From an uncultured Eubacteriales bacterium (GTDB lineage Bacteria > Bacillota > Clostridia > Oscillospirales > Oscillospiraceae), in assembly GCA_900547405.1 (NCBI GenBank), contig URGL01000041.1, forward strand, positions 1 to 22,715: a stretch of DNA of 22,715 nucleotides. Direction: 5' to 3'. Positions 14,806-22,663 of the stretch are shown here, piece by piece. Under the pieces are notes generated by a model. It searched no databases and was not told where the DNA came from. It worked only from the letters and a program-made list of their open reading frames with translations. The stretch's first letter is position 1, and each line of letters opens with the position of its first letter. The position numbers and the translations under genes are program-made.

Positions 14806-15592
14806 CCGCTTTCAGGCTACCGCCACAAAGTATCAGAAGTCCATTTGCGCCGCCATTGCCATCGCCGTATTTCTGGTGGTCTGGCAGCTTGTCGTTCTGT
14901 TTACCAAAGCCGGGTTGGTACTTGCCGGCCCCATCGAGACCATTTCCGCCTTCCTTCAGGCCATTTGGTCTCCCATCGGCACCCACACCATCGAGGGGCA
15001 TATTCTATGGAGCCTAAGCCGTGTTCTGGTTGGCTTTGTGCTTGGATCCTTGGCTGGGATTGCTCTGGGCATCCTGATGGGTTGGTTCCGTCCCTTCAGT
15101 GCCTTTTTCCGACCCATTTTTGAAATTCTCCGGCCTATCCCCCCCATTGCCTGGATACCGCTGTCTATTGTCTGGTTTGGCCTTGGAGAATCGTCCAAAT
15201 ATTTTCTGATTTTCTATTCCGCCTTTTGTGCCGTAACCATGAATGCCTATTCCGGTGTCCGTGCCGTGGACCCAGAGCTTATGGGTGCCGCCCGGATGCT
15301 GGGCGCCTCCAATCGTCAGGTATTCACTACCGTTGTGCTGCCCTCCTGTGTTCCCCAGATTTTTGCCGGATTGCAAATTGCCGTCGGCACCTCCTGGGCC
15401 ACCGTGGTAGCCGCTGAAATGGTCCGTTCCTCCGAGGGTGTAGGCTGGGTCATTATTAAGGGCCAGGACAGCAACAGCACCGTCCAAATTCTGGTGGGCA
15501 TCGTTGCCATCGGTATCGTGGGCTATATCCTTGCCGTAACTATGCGGGCCATCGAGGCCAAGCTTTGCAGATGGAGCGTGAGAGGCAAATGA
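14798..15592 (+). CDS. ABC transporter permease 2, BPD/SsuC-like
   Basis: This is the second channel subunit, 264 residues, with the same six-helix plan and an EAA-type loop (GAARMLGASNRQVFTTVVLPSCVPQIFAGLQ). The ATG at 14798 overlaps the end of permease 1 and has GGGGGTG upstream; the longer open frame from 14732 has no ribosome site. Its stop overlaps the start of ATPase 1 as ATGA (15589-15592). Most SsuABC/TauABC-type systems have one permease gene that forms a homodimer, so two diverged copies point to an asymmetric channel, in line with the two ATPases. Confidence 0.93.
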   Translation: MVNRFQATATKYQKSICAAIAIAVFLVVWQLVVLFTKAGLVLAGPIETISAFLQAIWSPIGTHTIEGHILWSLSRVLVGFVLGSLAGIALGILMGWFRPFSAFFRPIFEILRPIPPIAWIPLSIVWFGLGESSKYFLIFYSAFCAVTMNAYSGVRAVDPELMGAARMLGASNRQVFTTVVLPSCVPQIFAGLQIAVGTSWATVVAAEMVRSSEGVGWVIIKGQDSNSTVQILVGIVAIGIVGYILAVTMRAIEAKLCRWSVRGK

Positions 15593-16338
15593 ATATGATT
15601 GAATGTGTGAATCTGAAGAAAATCTTTGAAACCTCCCGGGGCAGTGTGCCCGTTGTGGATGACGTGACCCTGAGCGTCAGGGAGAATGAGCTTCTGGTCC
15701 TTTTTGGACCGGGACAGTGTGGCAAATCCACCATGATCAACTGCATGGCCGGGCTGGAAAGCGTCACCGGCGGCACCGTGAAGGTCAATGGGAAATTAGT
15801 CACCAAGCCCGGACCCGACCGGGGCGTCGTATATCAGCGGATGGCCCTCTTCCCCTGGCTGACGGTTATGGGCAACGTGGAGTACGGTCCCAAAGTCCGG
15901 GGCATCCCCAAAAAGGAGCGTCGGGAGCTGGCCCAGCACTACATTGACCTGGTAGGACTCACCGGTTTTGAAGACCGGTTCCCAAATCAGCTCTCTGGTG
16001 GTATGCAGCAACGGGTAGGCATTGCCCGGGCCTACTGCAACGAACCCAAGGTGCTGTTCATGGATGAGCCCTTCGGCCATCTGGATGCCCAAACCCGGTA
16101 TCTGATGCAGGAGGATCTGATGAAAATCTGGGAGAAAGAAAAGCGGACCATCGTTTTCGTGACCAACAATATTGAAGAGGCCATCTACCTGGCGGACCGG
16201 ATCGTGGTCATGACTAACTGCCCCACTAACATCAAAAAAGAATACCCTGTAAACCTGGCACGTCCCAGAGACTATGTAGATCCTGCCTTTTTGAGTCTGC
16301 GGGAAGAAATCAGTGCTATTGTGGACAAATCGCTGTAA
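15589..16338 (+). CDS. ABC transporter ATPase 1 (H-loop Asn, altered Walker A)
   Basis: This is one of two cytoplasmic nucleotide-binding subunits of the importer, 249 residues, of the SsuB/TauB/NrtD group. Visible motifs are Walker A GPGQCGKST (40-48), the Q-loop in VVYQRMALFPW, the signature LSGGM (135-139) and Walker B VLFMDEPFGHLD. Two departures stand out. The fourth Walker A position, normally Gly, is Gln, and the H-loop His is Asn193 (FVTNNIEEA). Its own ATP half-site is therefore probably weak, while its intact signature can serve the partner. The ATG at 15589 is chosen because GAGAGG lies 4 bases upstream and it overlaps the permease stop as ATGA; the in-frame ATG at 15565 lacks a good site. 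Confidence 0.94.
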   Translation: MNMIECVNLKKIFETSRGSVPVVDDVTLSVRENELLVLFGPGQCGKSTMINCMAGLESVTGGTVKVNGKLVTKPGPDRGVVYQRMALFPWLTVMGNVEYGPKVRGIPKKERRELAQHYIDLVGLTGFEDRFPNQLSGGMQQRVGIARAYCNEPKVLFMDEPFGHLDAQTRYLMQEDLMKIWEKEKRTIVFVTNNIEEAIYLADRIVVMTNCPTNIKKEYPVNLARPRDYVDPAFLSLREEISAIVDKSL

Positions 16339-16347
16339 GGAGGAACT

Positions 16348-17094
16348 ATGAATCAACAAGATGTGATCCTGCATGTAGAGCACATGACAAAGTCCTTCGG
16401 CGATCTGAAGGTTCTGAATGACGTTTCCTTTGATGTGCATAGAGGAGAATTTCTCTGTATTGTCGGCCCGACTGGCTGCGGCAAAACCACCTTTTTAAAC
16501 TGCATCACCGGCCTGTACAACCTGACCGAGGGCCAGATATTGGTAAACGGGGAAAAAGTGGACACCAAAAAGCACAACATAGCCTACATCTTCCAGGAAT
16601 ACTCCACCATGAGTTGGCTCACAGTGGAGCAAAATGTAGCCTTCGGCCTGAAAATGAAGCGCAAAAGCAAAGCGGAGATTGACCAGGCAGTGGCCGAGGT
16701 ACTGGAATTGGTAGGCCTTACCAAATACAAGGACTACTACCCCGTAGAGCTCTCTACCAGCATGCTGCAGCGAGTGGTGATTGCCAGAGCCTTTGCCGTG
16801 AAGCCAGACATTCTTCTGATGGACGAGCCCTATGGCCAGTTGGACGTGGAGCTCCGCTTCCGGCTGGAGGACGAACTCATTAAGCTCTGGCAAAAATTAG
16901 GCACCACGGTGATCTTCATCACCCACAATATTGAGGAAGCAGTCTATCTGAGCGAAAATATTCTGGTGCTTACCAACAAGCCCACCAGCATCAAGCGCCG
17001 CCTGGACAATCCTCTTCCCCGGCCCAGAAACGTCGTCGCTCCGAGCTTTATCGACCTGCGAAATCAGGTAACGGAATTAATCAAATGGTGGTGA
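16348..17094 (+). CDS. ABC transporter ATPase 2 (degenerate signature motif)
   Basis: This is the second nucleotide-binding subunit, 248 residues, 9 bp after ATPase 1 and with AAGGAGG before its ATG. Walker A GPTGCGKTT (40-48), Walker B ILLMDEPYGQLD and the H-loop His193 (FITHNIEEA) are canonical. The signature, however, reads LSTSM (135-139) instead of LSGGM/LSGGQ, so both key glycines are lost. The two ATPases align without gaps at these positions and their defects fall on opposite faces. A heterodimer would have one site with all good elements (Walker and His of ATPase 2, signature of ATPase 1) and one site with all altered ones. Confidence 0.94.
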   Translation: MNQQDVILHVEHMTKSFGDLKVLNDVSFDVHRGEFLCIVGPTGCGKTTFLNCITGLYNLTEGQILVNGEKVDTKKHNIAYIFQEYSTMSWLTVEQNVAFGLKMKRKSKAEIDQAVAEVLELVGLTKYKDYYPVELSTSMLQRVVIARAFAVKPDILLMDEPYGQLDVELRFRLEDELIKLWQKLGTTVIFITHNIEEAVYLSENILVLTNKPTSIKRRLDNPLPRPRNVVAPSFIDLRNQVTELIKWW

Positions 17095-17101
17095 AGCAAA
17101 T

Positions 17102-18565
17102 ATGAAAGCAATTATGTTGATGTTCGATACTCTGTGCCGCAGGATGCTCTCCCCCTATGGTTGCGACTGGACCATCACCCCAAACTTCCAGCGTCTGGCC
17201 GCCCATACCGCTACCTTTGACAACTGCTATGTGGGCAGCATGCCCTGTATGCCCGCCCGGCGGGAACTCCATACCGGGCGGCTAAACTTTCTCCACAGAG
17301 CCTGGGGTCCCCTGGAGCCCTTCGATGATTCCATGCCCCAGATGCTAAAAAATGCCGGAATATATACTCATCTAATCAGTGATCACCAACACTATTGGGA
17401 AGATGGTGGTGCCACCTATCACAACCGCTACAACAGTTGGGAAATCGTCCGGGGGCAGGAGGGCGACTGCTGGAAGGCCCAGGTATCCGCCCCTCCGGTC
17501 CCGGAGCATTACGGGCGGATGTGGCGCCAGGATCTGGTAAATCGGCAGTATTTTGGCCGAGAGGAGGCCCAGCCCATAGCTCAAGTCTTTCGGCTGGGCA
17601 TGGAATTTCTAGAGAAAAACAAGGATGCGGACAACTGGTTCCTTCACTGGGAATGCTTTGACCCTCACGAGCCTTTCTTTACACAAAAGCAGTATCAGGA
17701 CCTGTACCCGGACGGCTATACCGGCCCTAAATTCGACTGGCCAGAATACGGTGCCGTCAAAGAGCCACCGGAGGCAGTCAGACACCTGCGCAACCAATAC
17801 GCTGCCCTGGTGACCATGTGTGATACTTATCTAGGGAAATTTCTGGATTATATGGATACAAATGACCTTTGGAAAGACACCTTGGTAATTGTCAACACAG
17901 ACCACGGCTTCCTGCTCGGAGAGCATGACCGCTGGGCCAAATGCTGCCATCCCTGGTTCAACGAGACCGCCCACATTCCCTTCTTCTTGTGGGACCCCCG
18001 GCATCCGGAGGCCGCCGGCCAGCGTCGGCAGTCCCTAATTCAAAATATCGATGTACCGGAAACACTGCTACATTTCTTCGGCCTGGAGCCCACCAAGGAC
18101 ATGCAGGGTTTTGACCTGGAACAGGCCCTAGCCCAAGATATTCCCGTCCGGAAATATGCTCTGTTCGGCCTCCATGGCGGGCAGATCAACATTACCGATG
18201 GCCGCTACGTGTATATGCGGGATCCTCTTCCCGGAAACACTCCAATCTACAACTATACCGTCATGCCCACCCATATGCGCTGCATGTTCTCCCCAGAGGA
18301 ACTCTCTACCGCCGAACTGGTCCCCGGCTTCTCCTTCACGAAAGGTGTTCCACTGCTACGCACCAATGCATCTGAAGATTTTTCTGGTGACACCACCATC
18401 AAATTCAGCCTCGGCACCAAGCTCTATGACCTGTCCACAGACCCACATCAGAACGCCCCTATTCAGGACAGTCAGACTGAACGCCGTCTGATACAGGCTA
18501 TGTTGAAGCTGATGCAGGAAAATGATGCACCTCAAGAGCAGTATCAGCGAATGGGCTTAAACTAG
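17102..18565 (+). CDS. Cytoplasmic Cys-type sulfatase (sulfatase/alkaline phosphatase superfamily)
   Basis: The 487-residue product is a type I sulfatase-fold hydrolase. The active-site motif is C49-M-P-A-R53 with TGR at 58-60; the Cys would be oxidised to formylglycine by a maturase (such as an anaerobic anSME) that is not in this window. Metal and substrate ligands visible are Asp9 (MLMFDTL), Asp267-His268 (NTDHGFLLGEHD) and Lys280 (WAKC). There is no signal peptide, so the enzyme works inside the cell on an imported substrate. It is the last gene of the LacI-controlled operon, 7 bp after ATPase 2, which ties the transported compound to sulfate-ester cleavage. Related enzymes of this fold also split phosphonate monoesters, so a phosphorus substrate is possible. 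I cannot assign a sugar or aryl substrate. Confidence 0.92.
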   Translation: MKAIMLMFDTLCRRMLSPYGCDWTITPNFQRLAAHTATFDNCYVGSMPCMPARRELHTGRLNFLHRAWGPLEPFDDSMPQMLKNAGIYTHLISDHQHYWEDGGATYHNRYNSWEIVRGQEGDCWKAQVSAPPVPEHYGRMWRQDLVNRQYFGREEAQPIAQVFRLGMEFLEKNKDADNWFLHWECFDPHEPFFTQKQYQDLYPDGYTGPKFDWPEYGAVKEPPEAVRHLRNQYAALVTMCDTYLGKFLDYMDTNDLWKDTLVIVNTDHGFLLGEHDRWAKCCHPWFNETAHIPFFLWDPRHPEAAGQRRQSLIQNIDVPETLLHFFGLEPTKDMQGFDLEQALAQDIPVRKYALFGLHGGQINITDGRYVYMRDPLPGNTPIYNYTVMPTHMRCMFSPEELSTAELVPGFSFTKGVPLLRTNASEDFSGDTTIKFSLGTKLYDLSTDPHQNAPIQDSQTERRLIQAMLKLMQENDAPQEQYQRMGLN

Positions 18566-18580
18566 TCAACACACAACATC

Positions 18581-18609
18581 TTGCAATCCCCGCCCAAGTA
18601 TGCTACCAT
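18581..18609 (+). promoter_or_regulatory. Candidate promoter of the glycosyltransferase gene
   Basis: TTGCAA (18581-18586), a 17-bp spacer and TACCAT (18604-18609) predict a start near 18616. There is no terminator between the sulfatase stop and this point, so read-through from the upstream operon is also possible. Confidence 0.5.
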
Positions 18610-18632
18610 AGCCCCAAAAGCGAGGTGGATTT

Positions 18633-19760
18633 ATGCGCATTCTTTACTATATCTACTCTCTCCCTGTCGGCGGGGCGGAGACCGTTGTGGCCGAATATCT
18701 GTGCCAGCTGCGGCAGCGGGGGGCGCAGGTGCTGCTGGTGCAGGACTACCGGACGGAGTCCTTCCTGACCCACAGTCTGGAGGAACAAGGCATCCCTATG
18801 GTGGCCCTATGGCCAGGCTCCGGGGAATCGAAGCTGGGGCAGACTGCCAAAAAGGCCGCCCGGGGAGTGGGGCTCTACCGGAGATTCAATAAGGTCATCC
18901 GGGAATTTCAGCCGGATGTGATCCATTTTCACGCCTTCCCGGATCACATGGACCGATTGGACTTTCCCAGGAGCCGGATGTTTTACTCCTTCCATGCAGC
19001 CCTGGAGCGGAATCTCAGCATGCTGGGGCAAAAAAACACGGCGCTGCTGCAATCCCTCAGCGATGACGGGCTGACCTTCTGCGGTCTGACATCGGACTAC
19101 GCAAAGGAAATTGGGGCCCGCTTCCATACGAACCGGGTACTTTGCATCCCCAACGGCCTGGATTTTGACCGGATCCGCTCCCAGCGGTACAGTCGGGAGA
19201 AGCTCCGGTCCCTTTTCGGCATTCCGGAGGATGCCTTTCTTCTGGGTACCGTAGGGCGGCTCCACCCGGTGAAAAATCAGGAGCGGATGCTGTCCATCCT
19301 CCGGGAAGTACAAAAATCCAGGCCGGATGCCAGACTGCTGATCGTTGGCGCTGACCAGGACGGCCGGGCAGATCTGCTGCGGCGGCAGGCGGCGGAGCTG
19401 GGCGTGGCAGACGCTCTGGTGCTGGCCGGAGAACGTCGGGACGCGGACGCTATCCTGGCCGCCATGGACTGTTTCCTCATGACCTCTCACTCCGAGGCCC
19501 TGCCTTTGGTTGCCATCGAGGCCCAGGCCCAGGGGGTGAAGTGCGTCTTTTCCGACGCGGTGCCGGAAGACGTGGCCTGTCAGGATTGCGTTCGGCTGAG
19601 TCTGGATGAGTCGGACGAACAGTGGGCGGAGGCGGTTCTGAACGCTTCCGCCTGCTCCGGCAGCCCCAAAACTCTGGATGGCTACAATGTGCAGGCCATT
19701 ATCACAAAGCTATTGGACGTCTATTCCGGCAGCTGCGGATTTTCCCGGCGCATCCCTTGA
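18633..19760 (+). CDS. Glycosyltransferase family 4 (GT-B fold)
   Basis: The 375-residue product has the N-terminal GT4 motif SLPVGGAETVVAEYL (residues 9-23), a Rossmann-type linker at PDVIHFHAFPDH, the second-domain start LLGTVGRLHPVKNQERML (about 208-225), and the retaining E-x7-E-type stretch TSHSEALPLVAIEAQAQG near residue 290. It would move a sugar from a nucleotide donor to a glycan or lipid acceptor on the cytoplasmic side of the membrane. It has no signal peptide and no other glycan gene next to it, so its pathway is unknown. GAGGTGG lies 4-5 bases before the start. It has its own candidate promoter, and its stop codon overlaps the -35 of the aspS promoter. Confidence 0.9.
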   Translation: MRILYYIYSLPVGGAETVVAEYLCQLRQRGAQVLLVQDYRTESFLTHSLEEQGIPMVALWPGSGESKLGQTAKKAARGVGLYRRFNKVIREFQPDVIHFHAFPDHMDRLDFPRSRMFYSFHAALERNLSMLGQKNTALLQSLSDDGLTFCGLTSDYAKEIGARFHTNRVLCIPNGLDFDRIRSQRYSREKLRSLFGIPEDAFLLGTVGRLHPVKNQERMLSILREVQKSRPDARLLIVGADQDGRADLLRRQAAELGVADALVLAGERRDADAILAAMDCFLMTSHSEALPLVAIEAQAQGVKCVFSDAVPEDVACQDCVRLSLDESDEQWAEAVLNASACSGSPKTLDGYNVQAIITKLLDVYSGSCGFSRRIP

Positions 19761-19785
19761 CTTTTCCCCCCGTTTGTGAGAAAAT
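19757..19785 (+). promoter_or_regulatory. Candidate aspS promoter
   Basis: TTGACT (19757-19762) overlaps the glycosyltransferase stop codon. After 17 bp comes GAAAAT (19780-19785), preceded by TGA as in an extended -10. The leader is only about 30 bases, too short for a T-box riboswitch. Confidence 0.5.
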
Positions 19786-19821
19786 ACCAGCGTTAAATTT
19801 AGAAATAAGAGAGGCCTTCTT

Positions 19822-21591
19822 ATGAAGCAATCCAGAACGAATACCTGCGGTGAGCTGCGGCTCGCGGACGCGGGGAAACATGTGACCATTGTTGGCTGGC
19901 TGGAAAACGTCCGTGAGGTCGGTTCCAACTTTGCCTTCCTGGTCCTGCGGGACTACTACGGCACCACCCAGGTGGTGGTGGAGACCGAGGACATGATGAA
20001 GGTGGTCAAGGGCATCAACAAGGAGTCCACCGTTTCCGTTACCGGCGTGGTCCGGGAGCGGGAGAGCAAGAATCCCAAGCTCCCCACCGGCGAGATCGAA
20101 GTGGTCCCCGAAAAAATCGAGGTGCTGGGCAAGTGCTTCCACAACCAGCTGCCCTTTGAGATCAACAAGAGCCGGGACGCTGACGAGAATACCCGTCTGA
20201 AGTACCGGTTCCTGGACCTGCGGAATCCCGCCGTCAAGTCCAACATCGTCCTCCGCTGCCAGGTGGTGGCCGAGCTGCGCAAGCGCATGACCGACCTGGG
20301 CTTCCTGGAGATCACCACCCCCATCCTGACCTCCTCCAGCCCCGAAGGTGCCCGTGACTATCTGGTTCCCGCCCGGAACCATCCCGGCAAGTTCTACGCC
20401 CTGCCCCAGGCCCCTCAACAGTTCAAGCAGCTGCTGATGACCTCCGGATTCGATAAGTATTTCCAAATCGCCCCCTGCTTCCGGGACGAGGATGCCCGGG
20501 CAGACCGGACCCCCGGCGAATTCTACCAGCTGGATATGGAGATGGCTTTCGCCTCTCAAGAGGATGTGCTGGAGACCCTGGAGACCGTCCTGCAGCCTGT
20601 CTACGAGAAATTCGGCAAATACAAGAGAGTCGCCCAGGCACCCTGGCGGCACATTCCCTATAACGAGGCCATGGAGCGCTACGGCTCCGACAAGCCTGAT
20701 CTGCGGATCGACCTGGAGATCCAGGATATTTCCGACCTTGTCCAGGGCTGCGGCTTCGGCCCCTTTGAGGGCGCTACCGTCAAGGCAATCAGCGTGGACA
20801 ACTTCGCCCAGGCCCGGAAATGGATCGACAAGCTCCTGGCCGACGTAGAAGTCCAGACCGGCAACAAGGCCTGCTGGTTCAAGGTAGATGAGAACGGTGC
20901 TCTCACCGGCGGCATTTCCAAGTTCCTGGGAGACTGCGCCCCGGCCCTGACTGAGAAGCTGAATCTGAAGCCCGGCTCCTTCGTCTGCATGGCCGCCGGC
21001 AAGAAGGCTGCCGCCCAGAAGACCGCCGGCGTTATCCGCACCATGCTGGGCAAGCGAGTCCCCGGCCACTTTGACGAGGAGCAGTACGCCCTGTGCTGGA
21101 TCGTGGACTTCCCCATGTACGAGATTGGCGAGGAGTCCGGCGCTCTGGAATTCTGCCACAACCCCTTCTCCATGCCCCAGGGCGGCCTGAAGGCCCTGGA
21201 GGATGCGGAGGGCAATACCGAGAAGCTGCTGGCCATCAATGCCAACCAGTACGACCTGGTCTGCAACGGCTATGAGTGCGCCTCCGGTGCTGTCCGGAAC
21301 CACGATCCCGAAATCATGGTCAAGGCCTTCGAAATGGTGGGCCTGGGGGAGGAGGATGTAAAAGCCAAGTTCCCCGCCATGTACAACGCCTTCACCTACG
21401 GCGCACCCCCTCATGCCGGTGCCGCCCCCGGTGTGGACCGGCTGATCATGATGCTCACCGGCGAGGAGAGCATCCGGGAGGTCATTACCTTCCCCATGAA
21501 CAAAAACGCTCAGGACCTGATGATGGGCGCTCCCAGCCCCGTAGACCCCAAGCAGCTGGACGACGTGCATATTGCCATCGTAGAAGAGTGA
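19822..21591 (+). CDS. aspS: Aspartyl-tRNA synthetase
   Basis: This class II synthetase charges tRNA-Asp with aspartate. The 589 residues have the bacterial plan: an N-terminal OB-fold anticodon domain (GWLENVREVGSNFAFLVLRDYYG), the catalytic core with motif 2 in FRDEDARADRTPGEFYQLD (from residue 220), an inserted GAD domain (about 285-420), and motif 3 in GAAPGVDRLIMMLTG. The stretch RADRTPGEF carries one more residue than the E. coli form RADRQPEF; this form occurs in other bacterial groups. Whether it also charges tRNA-Asn depends on whether the genome has asnS or gatCAB, which cannot be seen here. The ATG has AGAGAGG 8 bases upstream. Confidence 0.98.
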   Translation: MKQSRTNTCGELRLADAGKHVTIVGWLENVREVGSNFAFLVLRDYYGTTQVVVETEDMMKVVKGINKESTVSVTGVVRERESKNPKLPTGEIEVVPEKIEVLGKCFHNQLPFEINKSRDADENTRLKYRFLDLRNPAVKSNIVLRCQVVAELRKRMTDLGFLEITTPILTSSSPEGARDYLVPARNHPGKFYALPQAPQQFKQLLMTSGFDKYFQIAPCFRDEDARADRTPGEFYQLDMEMAFASQEDVLETLETVLQPVYEKFGKYKRVAQAPWRHIPYNEAMERYGSDKPDLRIDLEIQDISDLVQGCGFGPFEGATVKAISVDNFAQARKWIDKLLADVEVQTGNKACWFKVDENGALTGGISKFLGDCAPALTEKLNLKPGSFVCMAAGKKAAAQKTAGVIRTMLGKRVPGHFDEEQYALCWIVDFPMYEIGEESGALEFCHNPFSMPQGGLKALEDAEGNTEKLLAINANQYDLVCNGYECASGAVRNHDPEIMVKAFEMVGLGEEDVKAKFPAMYNAFTYGAPPHAGAAPGVDRLIMMLTGEESIREVITFPMNKNAQDLMMGAPSPVDPKQLDDVHIAIVEE

Positions 21592-21629
21592 TTTTTCCCT
21601 CCCCAATGGGGCAATGTCATTCCGTTGAG

Positions 21630-21668
21630 AAAAGCTGGACTTCACAGAAATGTGAGGTCCAGCTTTTT
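21630..21668. terminator. Intrinsic terminator of aspS, probably bidirectional
   Basis: A 17-bp stem with one G-T wobble (21630-21646 with 21651-21667) closes on a GAAA loop, and a T-rich run TTTTTGTTTTTA completes it on the plus strand. It lies directly against the stop of the convergent barrel-protein gene. On the minus strand AAAAAGCTGGAC...TTTTC can serve that gene. Confidence 0.93.
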
Positions 21669-21672
21669 GTTT

Positions 21673-22488
21673 TTATTCCTCCGCTTTCTGAATCAGAGCC
21701 TTGCCCAGGGAGCGCAGAAACTCCCGATAGTCCCCATCCGGGGGCAGGAAATCCGTATTGGTCACGGAGTTTTCCCGATAGTTGACCATCATGGACTTAA
21801 AAAGTTCCTGAGTGGTGGGCGGGGTGTAGGTAATGGCGTTGGCCCCCGCCTGAATGGTCCGGCGGATGGACTCCTCGGTCTTGCCGCCGCTGGCAATAAT
21901 GGGAATGCCCGGCGCCGCCTCCCGGACCATCTTCACGATCTCCGGAGTCTGGGCCCCTCCCGCTACATTGATGATAGCGGCGCCGTAGCGGATGCGCTCG
22001 GCAATGTCCGTATCCATGTTCACCACGGTGATGACCGTGGGAATGTCAATGGAGTCCGCCACCATTTTCAGGTTCAGATTGGACACCGGGGCATTGAGCA
22101 CCGCCCCGATGGCCCCCTGGCTCTCCACATCCTTGGCGAGCGTCACCGTCCGCAGCCCCTTGGTGGTGCCGCCGCCGATGCCGCAGAATACCGGCATGGA
22201 GGAATGCTTGATAATGGCATCACTGATGGACTGCTGGGGCGTAAAGGGATACACCGCAAACACCGCGTCCGCGTCACAGTTTTTGATAATGGCCAGGTCC
22301 GTGGTAAAGGCCAGGCTTTTAATGCGCTTCCCGTAAATCACAATGCCGCTGGCTTCCCGGATGACCTCCGGCATACGCAGGATGTTGTGGCGAAGCTTGC
22401 TGTTGATGGTGGGCCTTGCAGGAGTACCGGAAGAGGTTTTTCCCGTCTTTTCCATTGCTTCCACCTGCTCCACGGTTTCTTCGTTCAT
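21673..22488 (-). CDS. Conserved beta/alpha-barrel protein of unknown function
   Basis: The 271-residue product looks like a TIM-barrel enzyme related in build to phosphate-binding barrels. Its C-terminal half has strand-loop elements NVAGGAQTPEIVKMVRE, PIIASGGKTEESI and AGANAITYTPPTTQELF, which resemble the glycine-rich phosphate loops of that superfamily; FCGIGGGTTKG and LNAPVSN are other conserved-looking loops. Related proteins in Firmicutes carry only vague names such as hydrolase, as far as I recall, and I cannot assign a reaction. The first 25 or so residues are a poorly ordered, Thr/Glu-rich extension before PTINSKLRHNILRMPEVI, where the family seems to begin. GGAGGG lies 7 bases before the ATG at 22488. 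It stands alone with its own promoter. Confidence 0.88.
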   Translation of the reverse strand: MNEETVEQVEAMEKTGKTSSGTPARPTINSKLRHNILRMPEVIREASGIVIYGKRIKSLAFTTDLAIIKNCDADAVFAVYPFTPQQSISDAIIKHSSMPVFCGIGGGTTKGLRTVTLAKDVESQGAIGAVLNAPVSNLNLKMVADSIDIPTVITVVNMDTDIAERIRYGAAIINVAGGAQTPEIVKMVREAAPGIPIIASGGKTEESIRRTIQAGANAITYTPPTTQELFKSMMVNYRENSVTNTDFLPPDGDYREFLRSLGKALIQKAEE

Positions 22489-22548
22489 GTCGGTTCCCTC
22501 CGTTTTGGTATGGATTTCCTGGGTTCGCAGTCGAATGCAGGATATTTT

Positions 22549-22577
22549 ATTGTAACATAGGAAAAAAGCTTGCGCAA
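22549..22577 (-). promoter_or_regulatory. Promoter of the beta/alpha-barrel gene
   Basis: On the minus strand TTGCGC (plus-strand 22572-22577), a 17-bp spacer and TACAAT (22549-22554) with a TG one base before it (extended -10) predict a start near 22542 and a leader of about 55 bases. Confidence 0.7.
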
Positions 22578-22613
22578 GAAGTCAGGGGCGGGAAATTTTT
22601 TCTTCTACCCCCC

Positions 22614-22642
22614 TTTACAAACGGTCCAAACTCTGCTATAAT
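22614..22642 (+). promoter_or_regulatory. tRNA-Arg promoter
   Basis: TTTACA (22614-22619), a 17-bp spacer and a perfect TATAAT (22637-22642) lie 21 bp before the tRNA 5' end. Confidence 0.85.
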
Positions 22643-22663
22643 ACTCAGGCACTTGAGGTGTAT

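Noticed and set aside
19761..19821. T-box or other riboswitch upstream of aspS
   Set aside because: Only about 60 bases separate the glycosyltransferase stop from aspS, too short for a T-box leader, and no specifier or antiterminator structure is seen.
19702..21645. A 647-codon open frame antisense to aspS
   Set aside because: Same low-complexity shadow pattern; it spans the aspS promoter and terminator.
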